A DNA stretch of 64,000 bases from Mesostigma viride (Eukaryota > Streptophyta > Mesostigmatophyceae > Mesostigmatales > Mesostigmataceae), in NCBI GenBank assembly GCA_009746045.1, contig RPFO01001812.1:128501-192500 (forward strand), in the 5' to 3' direction. This document shows, one piece after another, positions 42,306-52,863 of the stretch. The position numbers and the translations under genes are program-made. The notes beneath the pieces are model-generated. The model saw nothing but the letters and a program-made list of their open reading frames with translations. It made no database searches and was not told the DNA's origin. The stretch's first letter is position 1. The number at the start of each line of letters is the position of its first letter.

Positions 42306-42971
42306 GCACATGGCCAATTGGCCATGGTCCGCTTGCCCTTTAGTGGGTTTCAAACCTTTTCCTTGTGGGTGCGCGGGCCGTGTGGGTAGAATGCATTCAA
42401 TCTAGCCTAAGGGTGCCTCGATTTGATCATTGTTGTAGTCAAAATATGTAGATAGCACACTTCGTTATCATTTTTTTTAGATGAATTAAATATGTATAGG
42501 TGTAGGGCATTGCAGTGTCTAATCAGCGTGGTGGCCTCCAGCTACTATATTAGGCTGCCATTAATTGGCTGTTGTACATAAGTTATGGTTCCTTTCTACT
42601 GAAAGGGTTATTCTACTGAAAGGGGTATTTTTTTTACTGACTAGGTTGTCCCCAGTTTACAAATTAACAAAATTAACAAATTAACGCCGGCGGACTACCT
42701 GCGGACTGCTCGACGCGGAGTCGCCGGGCTACAAGTTCCGTACTTTACCAAACTCAGGCTTAGAGGCCGCCGCACCAATTTTTACTTCTTTCCGTCACAT
42801 GGCTTGCGTTGGGTTCATCGACGAGCATCGACGCTCATCGACGGTGCAATCTGACGGCGGAGAATAAGTTCGCCACAGCATAGCGCGACGCAAGGGCTAA
42901 GATCCGACAACGTGACATGCAAAGCTTTATACCGCATCGCTAACCGGAAATTCCGTCCAACACCGTCGTAC
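42306..42971. other. Unassigned intergenic sequence
   Basis: AT-rich, with two copies of TCTACTGAAAGGG near 42595-42630 and short runs of ACAAATTAAC. No gene recognised. Confidence 0.3.
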
Positions 42972-43525
42972 AGTACTGCCAGTCGACCGCACCTCTGCCT
43001 CTTAACCGTCGAATGCGCAATCGATCTAGAAAGTAGAAACGTCCCCGCGACACTTCCGCGATTTCAGTACTTTCCGTCACCCTTGACAGTTTTCGTACAA
43101 TACTACAAATTTACGCCAATAGAAACTCGCCTCCATACATATATCTCGATAGAGGCGTGCGTCTTATTTAATTTCAAGGTAACTTACCTCTTAATTAATC
43201 TCGCCCCCCGTTGTAACACCGTCCCCCCGTTGTAACACCGTCCCCCCATTGTAACACCGTCCCCCCCCCCCATAAATGCGTCCCCCCCCCCGTTGTAACA
43301 CCGTCCCCCCCACGTACAGTACTTTCAACCGCAGCTCTGCCTTTTAACCGTCGAATGCGCAATCGATCTAGAAAGTATCCGCGATTTCAGTACATGCCGT
43401 CACCCTTGACAGTTGTCGTACAATAGTACAAATTAACGCCAATAGAAACTTGCCTCCAAACATATATCTCGATAGAGGTATGCGTCTTATTTAATTTCAA
43501 GGTACCTCTTAATTAATCTCGGCCC
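42972..43525. repeat. Direct repeat of about 210-230 bp with a C-rich spacer
   Basis: The stretch from CAGTACT through 'tcgaatgcgcaatcgatc' and 'atatatctcgatagagg' to 'cttaattaatctcg' occurs at about 42972-43205 and about 43318-43525. The spacer consists of CGTCCCCCCGTTGTAACAC units. It could be ends of one long direct-repeat element or a tandem duplication; no coding sequence. Confidence 0.7.
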
Positions 43526-43968
43526 CCGCCTTCCGCTAATTTGCTAATTTGCTAAATTTGCTAAAAAAGAGCCAATTTTACCCCGACTGAAAGGGTCTTA
43601 AGCAGAAATACTGCTTAAAGTTGCATAAATCCAGCGGTCACATGGCGGTAACATAACAAACATATATTAATTAATTAATTCACTTCGTTGATTAACTCTC
43701 TTCATTAATTAATTAATTAATTAATTAACACGTAACAAACATATATTACTTGATATTTTACTTGACCAGTACAATCAATATCATGTTCATTTTGACGAAT
43801 GAATTTGAAATTTTATTTTCCATGTCTCAATTCATGAATGAATATTAACGAGAACAAGTCTTGAGTGGACACGTGTGCCGTAGTACTCCTACACACACAG
43901 ATCTCGAATGATTTATCTAGTACCAAATCCGAAAGGCTTGCATCACTCCCCGGAAAGTCCTTTCTCCT
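43526..43968. other. AT-rich intergenic sequence with TTAA tracts
   Basis: Two short TTAATTAA tracts (about 43665-43728) without the CAAC hairpin, plus a GCTAATTT repeat near 43535. Nothing else recognised. Confidence 0.4.
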
Positions 43969-43974
43969 GAGAAC

Positions 43975-44100
43975 TTTTGCGGATGACTGTAGGTGTCAGT
44001 TGGCGATGCCTTAGGATCAGGAGACGCGTCCGTCCTATAGCCAGCAAAAGTTGGTGCGAGAGGTCCCCAGTTCGATTCCGGCCTGGATTCATTTGCAGAT
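43975..44100 (+). ncRNA. tRNA-like sequence with B-box (possible SINE head)
   Basis: AGTTCGATTCC (about 44068-44078) is a good Pol III B-box and TTGGCGATGCCTTAGGA (about 43999-44015) resembles an A-box, with spacing acceptable for a long-variable-arm tRNA. A clean cloverleaf with an acceptor stem could not be folded by eye, so a functional tRNA is unlikely. A tRNA-derived SINE or tRNA pseudogene fits better. Confidence 0.35.
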
Positions 44101-44168
44101 CGTTGTTTCCGCTGACCGGCACTGAACGCAAATGGTTTTCACCTTTGCGGCGTGCCAAATCAGAATTA

Positions 44169-44272
44169 ACGAGACAACCAGCGCAGGCCAGAAGTCGGCA
44201 GAATCCAGACCATGGTAGCTCGAGCCTGCCGTTATCTTTTCCGCGTTGTTGAGTCGTTCAGGATGATGAATA
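44169..44272 (-). mobile_element. Short Penelope-like 3' fragment
   Basis: Complement of the last roughly 100 bp of the PLE (GAGACAACCAGCGCAGGCC...). It is directly followed by the tail of an RTE-b element. Confidence 0.7.
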
Positions 44273-44274
44273 TG

Positions 44275-44620
44275 AATTAAATTAAATTAAAATAAATTAT
44301 AACATGCATGTCTCCGTTGGGAGATCATGTAGCACGTATTCCCTTGCTGGATGGATGGAGGTGGGCGAAGCCGCGAAGCCGAACTAAGCTAACTATAAAC
44401 TAATCTAGAAAACCCTAACTATGCTACTCAGCATCTGAAGCGCCCCTTCCTCTTAGGGGGAGGGGGCTTGCCCACAGGGGCCGGCGTGTGAGCCTGGACA
44501 ATCGTCTTCTGGGACACCTCTTCTTGCATTCTGCATAGCAGTCCAAGCAAGAGCTCTAGGGAGTGAGTGCGGTGTTCAAACGGAGCTGGGACCGGCACTA
44601 GGTCGGCCAGCAACTGCTGT
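44275..44620 (-). mobile_element. RTE-like LINE (subfamily b) fragment
   Basis: Minus orientation. The tail of AATTTA repeats is at 44275, then the stem CTCC-CAAC-GGAG with ATGTGCTACATGATCTCC. The ORF2 end encodes QQLLADLVPVPAPFEHRTHS and VQAHTPAPVGKPPPPKRKGR before a stop near 44428. Same family as 5491-5957 and 49946-50413. Confidence 0.65.
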
Positions 44621-44965
44621 GTGTAGGTCGAGCAGAGGCGCCTGCTGCTAGTAGGGCACTTAGCTCGTGGCCAGTTGACCAGGTAGACACCTCCCGTGGC
44701 CCCTCTGCAGGCCGGTGCATGCACCCCGCCCAGCCGGGCAGGCACTGCCTCCTCACGTGGGCCGGGCCCAACCAGGTTACGGACGCCGCAAGGCCCGCAC
44801 CTTCAAAGAGCAGCTCGTAGAGGACATGGGGGGCCTATAGGCCTCTCCGTGATTTGGAAAAGATGATGGACATTAAGGCCAAGTGGGCCCAGGTCATATC
44901 GCTCGAGGACAACAACCCCCCAGCCATCCGTTGTTCAACCTCTCCCAACGGGAGCACGTGTTTAA
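44621..44965 (+). mobile_element. RTE-like LINE (subfamily a) fragment
   Basis: Matches 3070-3370 (RRL region, GGGCCGGGCCC, CGCCGCAAGGCCCGCACC, GATGGACA...AAGTGGGCCCAG). It ends with the hairpin CTCCCAACGGGAG and TTTAATTAATTAAT at about 44965. The boundary with the RTE-b fragment at about 44620 is approximate. Confidence 0.6.
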
Positions 44966-45029
44966 TTAATTAATCCGTTGTTACTCTCTGCTGAGAAGAC
45001 GGAGTGACTCTCTGCATAGGCAGAGCTTG

Positions 45030-46170
45030 GCTATATTCCAATGGCACAGTGGAGCCACGAGCCACGAGGTAGCCATGGCTGACGGCGGAGCTCATAACTT
45101 TCGCGTTTGGGCACCGAATTCGGCTGTGAATATTACAATCGCTTCGTCTTTCTAAGCCGCACACGCTGGTATGATTTTCCGAAGCTATTAATTACGCAAT
45201 ATATGACGAGCAAACGCTCCTCCACGCAACGCAGCCTGGCCGGGCTGCGCTCAGCCCAGGTGAAAATTCGTCTGCAGCCGGCCCCCGGCTGCAGCTAAAT
45301 GCCCTCAGGCCCGGAAGGCAGCGGTGCCACTACAAAGTCAAGCACTGGTGGTTGCCCAGCCCCCCCCCCGGCCCCCAAATCGCTTGCCTCTGCATCTGCA
45401 TCGCCCGCGAGCCTAAACGCAGCCGCCCTGAGGCATGCCGAGCTGAGCTGGAATGAAGTCGACTTTGACGTCAGCGGCCTCAGCCACATGGTGGACACTC
45501 TGTCAAGCCGATCCCGGCCGCCACTTCAAGTAAGTGAAGTTCATGCACGCCCTGTTCTACGGGTCGCGCACCTCGCTTCTTGCCCTGTGCCAGCACCTTT
45601 TCGTCCACATTCGCCTCTGACATTCCGCCTGGCCGCTCAGTTGGTGCTTACGTCACGGATCTGTGCAGCCTCCCTCGCCCCCGCCTTCAGCTCATCAGCC
45701 CTCTCAGTCTGCTCCCTCCACGGGCGCCTGAGTCAGTGTCGCCGAGATCTGCATGGGCGGCCCCCACTTCCTCTTCCATGTCCGAAATCCGCTCCATCCT
45801 CATGAAGGAGCCGGCAGGCCTTCGTGCATGCAGCGGCGTGACACCCCAGGCTCGCCGCAGACTGTGGCGGCCATGGGCGGCACGCTGCCAGGCTGCCGAG
45901 CTTCCGATGGATCCCCTCCTCTCCTCCACCACCACCGCCACCTCCAAGCTCCTCGCCTCCACCTCCACCACCACCGACTCCCGGGCCCTCACTGCCCAGC
46001 CCCTCGCCATCGACAAGCCGGCCTCCATGCAGGACACTGATATGCCATCGCCATCGAATGCCTGCAAAACACCGCAGGCATCACCACTGTCCAGGCGGTG
46101 AAGGACATCGCCGCCCAGCCAGCCCCTGCTGGCCCAGCCGGTGATGCACCGAGCATCAGCTGGCATATTG
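45030..46170 (+). mobile_element. HAL-1 element copy C, 5' half with ORF1 N-terminus
   Basis: Plus orientation, with the conserved 5' UTR (GCCACGAGGTAGCCATGG, GACGGCGGAGCTCATAACTT) and a decayed ORF1: MTSKRSSTQRSLAGLRSAQV, ALRHAELSWNEVDFDVSGLS, and AITAQ-like and AVKDIAAQPAPAGPAGDAP pieces in different frames. It stops at about 46170, where inverted HAL sequence (copy D) begins. No TSD found, so an inversion or deletion at the junction is likely. Confidence 0.6.
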
Positions 46171-46910
46171 CCTGTATACATAGTAGGCGTACTTGTACAA
46201 CCTGGCCACGGTGGCTAGGCCTGACTATTCTACACTACTACTGCTGTATTCAGTTCCCCTAAGCTGGGGCGTCTGGAGTTGCGCTGGGGCCGCGGGGGTC
46301 GCGCGTGCCAGGGCTTGTGGCTGACGTAGATCGGCCGCCCCCTTCCAGTACACCGGCCGGCTTCCCCGCCGTTCGGCTGTCTGCCGGAGCTGGAGGTAGG
46401 TCGGCCATAGCTCCCGTCGCCGTTGTTGCTGCGCCAGGGTCAAGTCGTCGTCCAGGGTGAAGTAAGTCTTCTCGAGCTGCTAAGTTGCGGCGTCTGAGAA
46501 AGGAAAGCTTGTCCGCCGGGTTCTTAAAGGTGATCGAGAAGCAGCGGGGGCGCCCCTGCCTTACACTAGGAACTCGGCTTTGAGAATGGGTGAGAAAAGG
46601 TGAGAAAAAGGGTGAGATGGGTGAGAAAAAGGGTGAGAAATGGGTGAGAATGGGTGAGAAAAGTGAGAAAATAGGGTGAGAAATGGGTGAGAATGGGTGA
46701 GAAAAGGGCAATCTCACCCGGGTGAGATTGCCCCAAAAAGGTGAAAAAAGGGGAAAAACGTGAGAAAAATCTCAAAAAACAGGACGTGAGATAAGTGAGA
46801 AAAACGGGAGGTGTGAAACGTGAGAAAAGTGAGAAAATCAGGACGTGAGAAAAGTGAGAAAAGTGAGAAAAACAGGACGTGAGAAAAGTGAGAAAACACA
46901 GCGCTGAAAA

Positions 46911-47727
46911 ACACACCCATAATGCAATATGCTGGCAGCAGACACATGCATGCAGTGCCAGTAACAACCGCTGTTCAAAACAGCACGAACAATAATGATT
47001 TTTTCATTAAATGTTTGAATAATTTTAATGTTTACAGCTGCAAGAACCCGTTGATTCAACTATTCAACACTGTTATGGCGTTATGTACATCTTCGGCATT
47101 CAAATATGCCTGTTCAACACAGTCTGTTATGGCGTTATGACATCTTCCGCATTCAATGCCTATCATCAAATACTATATGGTAGCTAGCTAACAAAGCGGG
47201 CCGGTCGACAGGGCGTCACATGCTGACTTGAAAGTGGAACCGCTTGCATTTTACTCTCGTGGTCCCTGCAAGAAATAAACAAACCGACACAATATACGCA
47301 AGAGGAAAAGAAATCAGATCCTTGACATAGATGTAAGCGTTCTACAAGGAAGAGCTCACCAGCACCTAACGGTCCATGCAGCAAATGTGTAGAACCCAAC
47401 ACTCACTCTTATGGCAAAGCAGCCCCATGTGGCAAGGCAGCACCATACACATGAATCACACCATGCGCCAGATGTCACACGAGCAAGGCACAACGTTGTC
47501 GTCGGATCAGAAAGCAACAAACGTGAAAACGCTAGCGGCCCAAATCTGAGATTCCGCGGAACACAGAAAATAAGAAAGCTCAGAAGCTACCAGCAAGGGA
47601 TCGAACATATGACCTTTGGCATGATTTCGCGGCTGTGTGAGTCTCCTGATCCGAAGGCATCTCACTTAATTAACGTTTCGAAACAGCCAAACTGCGGAAA
47701 ATCTCTTACCGGAGAGAGTTGCCAATA
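46911..47727. other. Unassigned interior of the 3.2-kb element
   Basis: Contains a near-repeat of 'acactgttatggcgttatgtacatcttc' (about 47068 and 47120). No gene recognised. Confidence 0.3.
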
Positions 47728-47945
47728 TCAAGGAGACAACCAGCGCAGGCCAGAAATCGGGAGAATCCGGACCATGGTAGCTCGAGCCTGCCGTTATCTT
47801 GTCCGCGTTTTCGAGTCGTGCAGGATTATGAATATGAATGGAGATGGAAATGTGTAGCCTTGTGCATTGAAATTACGGCTGGCTGACGTGAAGAGCGACT
47901 ACATGACCTACACGGTGGGGCCGGAAACGGCTTGCTTGATTGTGT
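47728..47945 (-). mobile_element. Penelope-like fragment in the 3.2-kb element
   Basis: Complement of the PLE 3' region, starting ATCAAGGAGACAACCAGC and ending within the CGGTGGGGCCGGAAAC part. More diverged than other copies. Confidence 0.7.
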
Positions 47946-48484
47946 TTCATCGTGGGCAACGAGTCCAACAACTACTTTCTCTGGGCGGCAAACTGCGGCA
48001 AATTGAACGCAAACCTCATCATGAAATCTTGACCGTCGAAATGTAACCATCCGACGACTTATGCAGTATGCCGCGTAATTTTCTGTTGCGGGAGAGCCGT
48101 TGGGCCGGTTCCCGACGCGGGCGACCAGTGGTTTGCGTTAAGTTAACTTAGCTGAAGTTCTCCAACAGAAGTGACCCAAGCCGCATGATGGCACTCATCG
48201 ACGGCCTCAGTCTATTGACGCGTCGGCCCGATTTTGGCGGCACCCAATTTGACCCCAACGGCACCTACCGACAAAGGGCATAGGTACGTACGTTTCACGC
48301 GCACCACGACCTTCGAGCTCTGCTATGGCGGTGGTGCCGTGGGGCCCGCATCAGACTGCGGGCCCTTATCTGCTTTGGCGGTGCTGCCGTTGGGCCCGCA
48401 TCAGAATTCAGGCCCTTTATGCAGGCGGGCCCTTAATGCATGTTACTTTTTTATTCTTCTGCATACAAATATGAAGCAATGAGG

Positions 48485-48815
48485 TCGTGTCCTCCGGATT
48501 TTTGCATTTGCACCGTGGGCAGTTCTTGGACGTTTGGAAACATGCATGATGGCATGTGGCTAATGCAATGACTGAATCAAGCTAGACCGTTTCAGTGGTT
48601 TTTCATTTGCGGGTATTTCCTCGTAAATGGTGGGAAAGCGATCGCAGCAATGGTTCTCACCACTAGACACTCCCGGCCAGTGAAGCTCGAAAAACACGCC
48701 CTGATCAAGCAAGCTGTTTCCGGCCCCACTGTATAGGTCATCTTACAGTCGCTCTTTGCGTAAGCCAGCCATAATTTCAATGAACAAGGCTGCACATTTG
48801 CATACTCTTTTCTTG
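48485..48815 (+). mobile_element. Penelope-like fragment lacking its 3' end
   Basis: Plus orientation, matching 6295-6590 (TGCACCGTG..CAGTTCTTGG, GCGATCGCAGCAA, CACTCCCGGCCAG) and ending at about 48815 without the terminal 150 bp. It was probably truncated by a later rearrangement. Confidence 0.6.
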
Positions 48816-48904
48816 GTTATCGGTGTGCCTTTGTTTGGATGCAGGGGGGATCGCTGTGCTGACACAACGCGTTCAACGTGCTGGGAATCAACAATCCTGA
48901 CGTC

Positions 48905-49395
48905 CCAAGGTTTACTGGAGGGGCGGGGACCTGATGATCAACCACGAGATGTGGACGCCCCCTGCGGGCTAGAATAGCCCTAGCTTGTAATCATTGGCAG
49001 TCTCTGCCGCCATGGCAGCCATGCCTAGAATGTTTGCCTAGCTGAGCCATTATACCTAGTCACGTGCACCGCTAACACACGGTACACAACCAGCCATAGC
49101 CTTAGCTTAGTCCTTGTACAACCATGCTACGTCATGGCAATGCTCAGATTACTTGCCCATGCACCCGTTATGATATCAAAGAGACAACCGTTCTGATATG
49201 CTCACATGGGTCTTATTGCACCCACAGATTGCCGGATCGTTTATCGGGTCCAATAGCAGCTACGACATGCCTTTGGCATGAAGGAGAAAGGGGGTCTGTG
49301 CCCTTCCTGTTGTGCACACACAGGGATTAAAAGCACTTCGGTGCTCCGTGATCCAACGGGAGCACGAGTTCAATTAATCATGTAATTAATTAATT
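48905..49395 (+). mobile_element. HAL-2 element, 5'-truncated, containing a 14-bp PLE terminus
   Basis: The ORF1 end (encoding DLMINHEMWTPPAG) is followed by the HAL-2 3' UTR, the AGCACTTCGGTGCT hairpin, CCAACGGGAGCACGAG and TTAA repeats. Near 49178-49191 the sequence CAAAGAGACAACC interrupts it between TTATGATAT and TTCTGATAT, an extremely short PLE insertion. Confidence 0.65.
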
Positions 49396-49945
49396 AGTGG
49401 TGCTGAGTTTATTTTCACATTAATGACTTAATGAAATAAAGCTCATGATTTTTTTCGTGTTGCACTCTTGGTGAGAAATTTCTCACCACGTTGACTTGTG
49501 ATTTTTCTCGTGTTGGTGAGAAACTTCTCAATTTTCTCACTTTTTCTCACTTTTTCTCACCCATTCTCACCTTTTTTCTCACTTTAGGGTTTTTTCTCAC
49601 CCAAATCTCACCCAAACCCCCTTTTTCTCACCAAAATCTCACCCTGGTGAGATTTTGTTGCCTAGCGTTTGCGGAAAAAAATTGAGATTTTTCTCACTTT
49701 TCTCACCTTTTTTCTCAAAGGGGTGAGAAAATTGAGGGTTTTTGAGAGTTTTCTCAGAAATTGAGTTCCTAGTGTACCGGCCCCGCGAGCGGGGAATGCG
49801 GTGGGCGACCAGCTTGATTTCACCAAGAAGGCCCATGCGACCAAGGATTTCTCGCTCAAACGCATGTTGAAGCGTCACGGAATTTTCACCTTCCACCAGG
49901 TCGAAGTTCTTAACGCGATGACTTTAAGGCTGCGCTTGGCGAGCT

Positions 49946-50413
49946 CTCAGTCTATTATGACATTCCTAGAAAGCTAGGTAAACCTGCCATGAACTACGCC
50001 CAGATGTTGCTGGCCGACCTAGCTAGTGGTCCCAGCGAGCAGTTTGAACACGTACCGCATTCACTCGGACCTCTCTCTAGCTTCTTCGCGGACTGCTACA
50101 TGCAGAACAAGAAGAGATGGCAGAAGATTGTCCAGGCTCACACGCCAAGTGCTGCGCCAGGCCCCCTGTGGGCAAGCCCTCTCCCCCCAAGCGGAAGGGG
50201 CGCGCTTTGCTGTCAGAGTAGTGTAGTTAGGCCGGCCGGTTTCCTAGACTATGAGACTAGAAATCAGCTTCAAGAGTTAGCTTTATTATTGAGCTCGGTT
50301 CCGCGGCTTCGCCCACCTCCATCCATCCAGCAAGGAATATGTGCTACATCAATATATCTCCCAACGGCGTCATGCATGTTATAAACCTATAATATAATAT
50401 AATTTAATTTAGT
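49946..50413 (+). mobile_element. RTE-like LINE (subfamily b), 5'-truncated, 10-bp TSD
   Basis: Flanked by TTGGCGAGCT (49936-49945 and 50414-50423) inside HAL copy D. Carries the ORF2 end (MNYAQMLLADL, KKRWQKIVQAHTP), a 3' UTR with ATATGTGCTACATCA, the hairpin TCTCC-CAAC-GGCG and a tail of AATATAATTTAA. Confidence 0.8.
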
Positions 50414-51311
50414 TTGGCGAGCTTGGCCTCCTCGCGGAGGTCGAGCGTCTGCTGCTGGAGCTGTGCTGTGACGGCGGAGGTGGCCGGTGGACTTCAGGTG
50501 GTGTGTTGCTAATTAATTAGCATGTCCGCCCAGGTCTGGGTGGGAGGAGCATCCGTCGCCCGCCGGGCCAGCGGGGTCTGGCTTGGCGGCAATGTCCTTC
50601 ACCGCCTGGGCGGTGAGGCCTGCGGTGCTCTGCAGGCACTCGATGGCGATGGCGTTCAATTGTCGTTGAGGCGCTGGTCGATGTCGCGGAGCTAGGCGGT
50701 CGGTGATGGCGTCGGAGGTGGGGCCGTGGTGGCGGTGGAGGAGGCGAGGAGGGTGGAGGTGGTGGTGGACTGATGGTGGAGAGGATGGGGAGCTCGGCAG
50801 CCAGCGTGCCTCGATCCCATTGCTGCCACATCTGCAGCGACGGAGGGGGGCCATGCACGTGCTGCTCGAGGGCCTCCTTAACTGAGGAGTGAGCGGATGG
50901 AGGATTCGGTCACTTGAGGTGCATGGTGGTGAGGGGCTCAGTGGGGGGGTCAGAGCTCCTCGATGGAGCGTCCAAGGAGGGAGAAGAGGGCCTATTGCTG
51001 CATGAAGGTGGGGGCGGCGTTGATTGGGGATGGAATCGAAAGTGTAGGTGCCGGCGCCTCTGGTAAGCATCGAAGAGGCGACCATGGATGAAGAGCTGCT
51101 TGCACAGTTCCCGGTAAGCGAGGCGTGCGATCCAAAAAACACACAGGCCAGGACGCGATCGTGGTTGAGCTTGTCAAAAAAGCCGGGCTGGCTGGCGTCA
51201 AAGTCGTACTCCTCACATGGCAGCTCGGCAGGGCGACTGCGCTTGGACTCAGGCGACGCTGCGGGCGAGGCAGGCCCGGGGGGCTGGGTGATCACTAGGG
51301 CTTGGCTATAG

Positions 51312-51791
51312 CACTACAATACGGTTCGTAGGAGACGCGAAATGAGTGAGAATGTTACCCGAGCGGTAACGAGGATTCGCACCGTTGATTTTAACATATG
51401 TTTCTTTTTTTGCGCCATTTGGCGAGCATCGACTGGAGCCTGAACCTAGTAGGGGGAATCGTGCGGGGGAATCTTGCGGGGGAATCTTGCGCGGAAAAAT
51501 TCCGAACGTGAATTTAGCGAAGTCCTACTACATTTTGCTTGGGTACACGGTACTACAATTTCGTCACTGAAAATTTTCTGTAGTTGCGTTGGTGTTTCGT
51601 ACGTTCCGCTGAAATTTTCGTGTTCAGTGCCCAGATCACAATTTGATCCGGGCGCAAAATGATTGGCTGTACGGTACGAACCAAAAACGGAATTTTAGTA
51701 TCTTAGTTCCGCAGCGCTTGCTGAATTTGCCCCGGAAGCCCGGGGGCACTTTCCCCGCTGAAAAAGGTGTCCGCGGAAGCGTATTGTAGTG
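51312..51791. mobile_element. CACTA-type miniature element, 480 bp
   Basis: Ends CACTACAATACG (51312) and complement CGTATTGTAGTG (51791). Flanked by TAG (51309-51311 and 51792-51794), a canonical 3-bp CACTA duplication. It interrupts ORF1 of HAL copy D. No coding capacity; two or three copies of GGGGGAATC[TG]TGC lie in the middle. Confidence 0.75.
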
Positions 51792-52074
51792 TAGTGGCGT
51801 CGCTGCCTCCTGGGCCGGAGGGCGAAGCTGCAGCCGGAGCTGCAGACGTATTTTCAGGGCTGAGCGCAGCCGCCAGGCTGTGTTGCGCGGAGGAGAGTTT
51901 GCTCGCCATATACTACGTAATAGCTTCGGAAACTTATATCAGCGTGTGCGTCTTAGAAAGACGAAGCTTGCGATTGTGATATTCACGGCCGAATTTGGTG
52001 CCCAAACGTGAAAGTTATGAGGTCCGCCGGACGTCAGCCATGGCTACCTCGTGGCGCGTGGCTCGGAATGACAA

Positions 52075-52800
52075 TATGCTGACTGTGTGATAGGCGCGCA
52101 CATGTACATGGCTAAATAGTGCTAAGTCATCAGCTCAGTGGTAGGGGGCCCATAATAGGCGTACATTAATTAATTAATTAATTAAACTCGTGCACCCGTT
52201 GGGGAGTCACGGAGCACCGAAGTGCTTTTAATCCCTGTGTGTGCACTACAGGAGAAAGGGCAGAGACCCCCAGTCTCCTTCATGCCAAAGGCATGCCACA
52301 GCTGCAATCGGCGTACATGTACAAGGCCACGGTGGCTCGGCCTGACTTTTCTACACTACTACTGCTGTATTCCCCTAAGCTGGGGTGTCTGGAGGTGCTG
52401 GGGCCGCGGGGGTCGCTTGCCAGGGCTTGTGGCCGACGTACGTAGATGGCCGCCCCGTTCCAGTACACCGGCTTCCCCGACGCGGTCTGCCGGAGCTGGC
52501 CGGTAGGTCGGCCATAACTCCCGTCACCGTTGTTGCTGCGCCAGCTGGGTCAAGTCGTCGTCCAAGGTGAAACTTGTGAGTCGATTCTCGAGCCGCTTGC
52601 GGCGTCTGAGAAACGAAATCTTGTCCGCCGGGTTCTCAAAGATGAGCAGAGGCGGAGGCGCCCCCGCCTTACCCCGCGAGCGGGGAAGGCAGTGGGCCTC
52701 CAGCTTGATCTCGCCAACTGGTGAGGCCCATGCGGTCAAGGATTTTGCTCTCAAACGCCTGGGCGAGCTTCGAGGAGTTCTCACCTTCCACCATGCATGG
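52075..52800 (-). mobile_element. HAL-1 element copy G, ORF1 C-terminus and part of 3' UTR
   Basis: Minus orientation. ORF1 pieces include GEIKLEAHCLPRSRGKAG, FENPADKISFLRRRKRL and FTLDDDLTQLAQQQ with small in-frame and frame-changing insertions. Its 3' UTR is split by a HAL-2 tail (52167-52309). Confidence 0.65.
52167..52309 (-). mobile_element. HAL-2 tail insertion with 9-bp TSD
   Basis: Flanked by GGCGTACAT (52158-52166 and 52310-52318). Contains the TTAA tail, the CGTTGGGGAG hairpin complement, the AGCACCGAAGTGCT hairpin and about 80 bp more of 3' UTR. Confidence 0.8.
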
Positions 52801-52863
52801 TTCGTTAGTTTATAGGCATATAGATAGACATAGCACCACTGGTTGTCTCCTTGATAGCACCTG

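Larger units (their letters stand above)
46564..49774. mobile_element. CACTA-type DNA element, 3.2 kb, with GGTGAGAAA subterminal arrays
   Basis: Ends CACTAGGAACTC (46564) and complement GAGTTCCTAGTG (49774), 12-bp TIR. Flanked by TA (46562-46563 and 49775-49776), splitting the HAL ORF1 sequence CCTTACCGG. The left 340 bp and right about 290 bp are arrays of GGTGAGAAA-like units in inverted orientation to each other. There is no transposase frame. The interior carries two PLE fragments and a HAL-2 copy, so it is non-autonomous and old enough to have been a target. Confidence 0.8.
46190..52066 (-). mobile_element. HAL-1 element copy D, interrupted by three later insertions
   Basis: Minus orientation. 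The 5' UTR and N-terminus lie at 52066-51795 (MASKLSSAQHSLAAALSPEN), the middle at 51311-50424 and 49945-49777, and the C-terminus with 3' UTR at 46563-46190. Insertions are a CACTA-type element of 480 bp (51312-51791), RTE-b (49946-50413) and a 3.2-kb CACTA-type element (46564-49774). Each has a visible TSD, so the original ORF1 order can be read across the gaps. The frame itself is broken by many indels. Confidence 0.7.
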
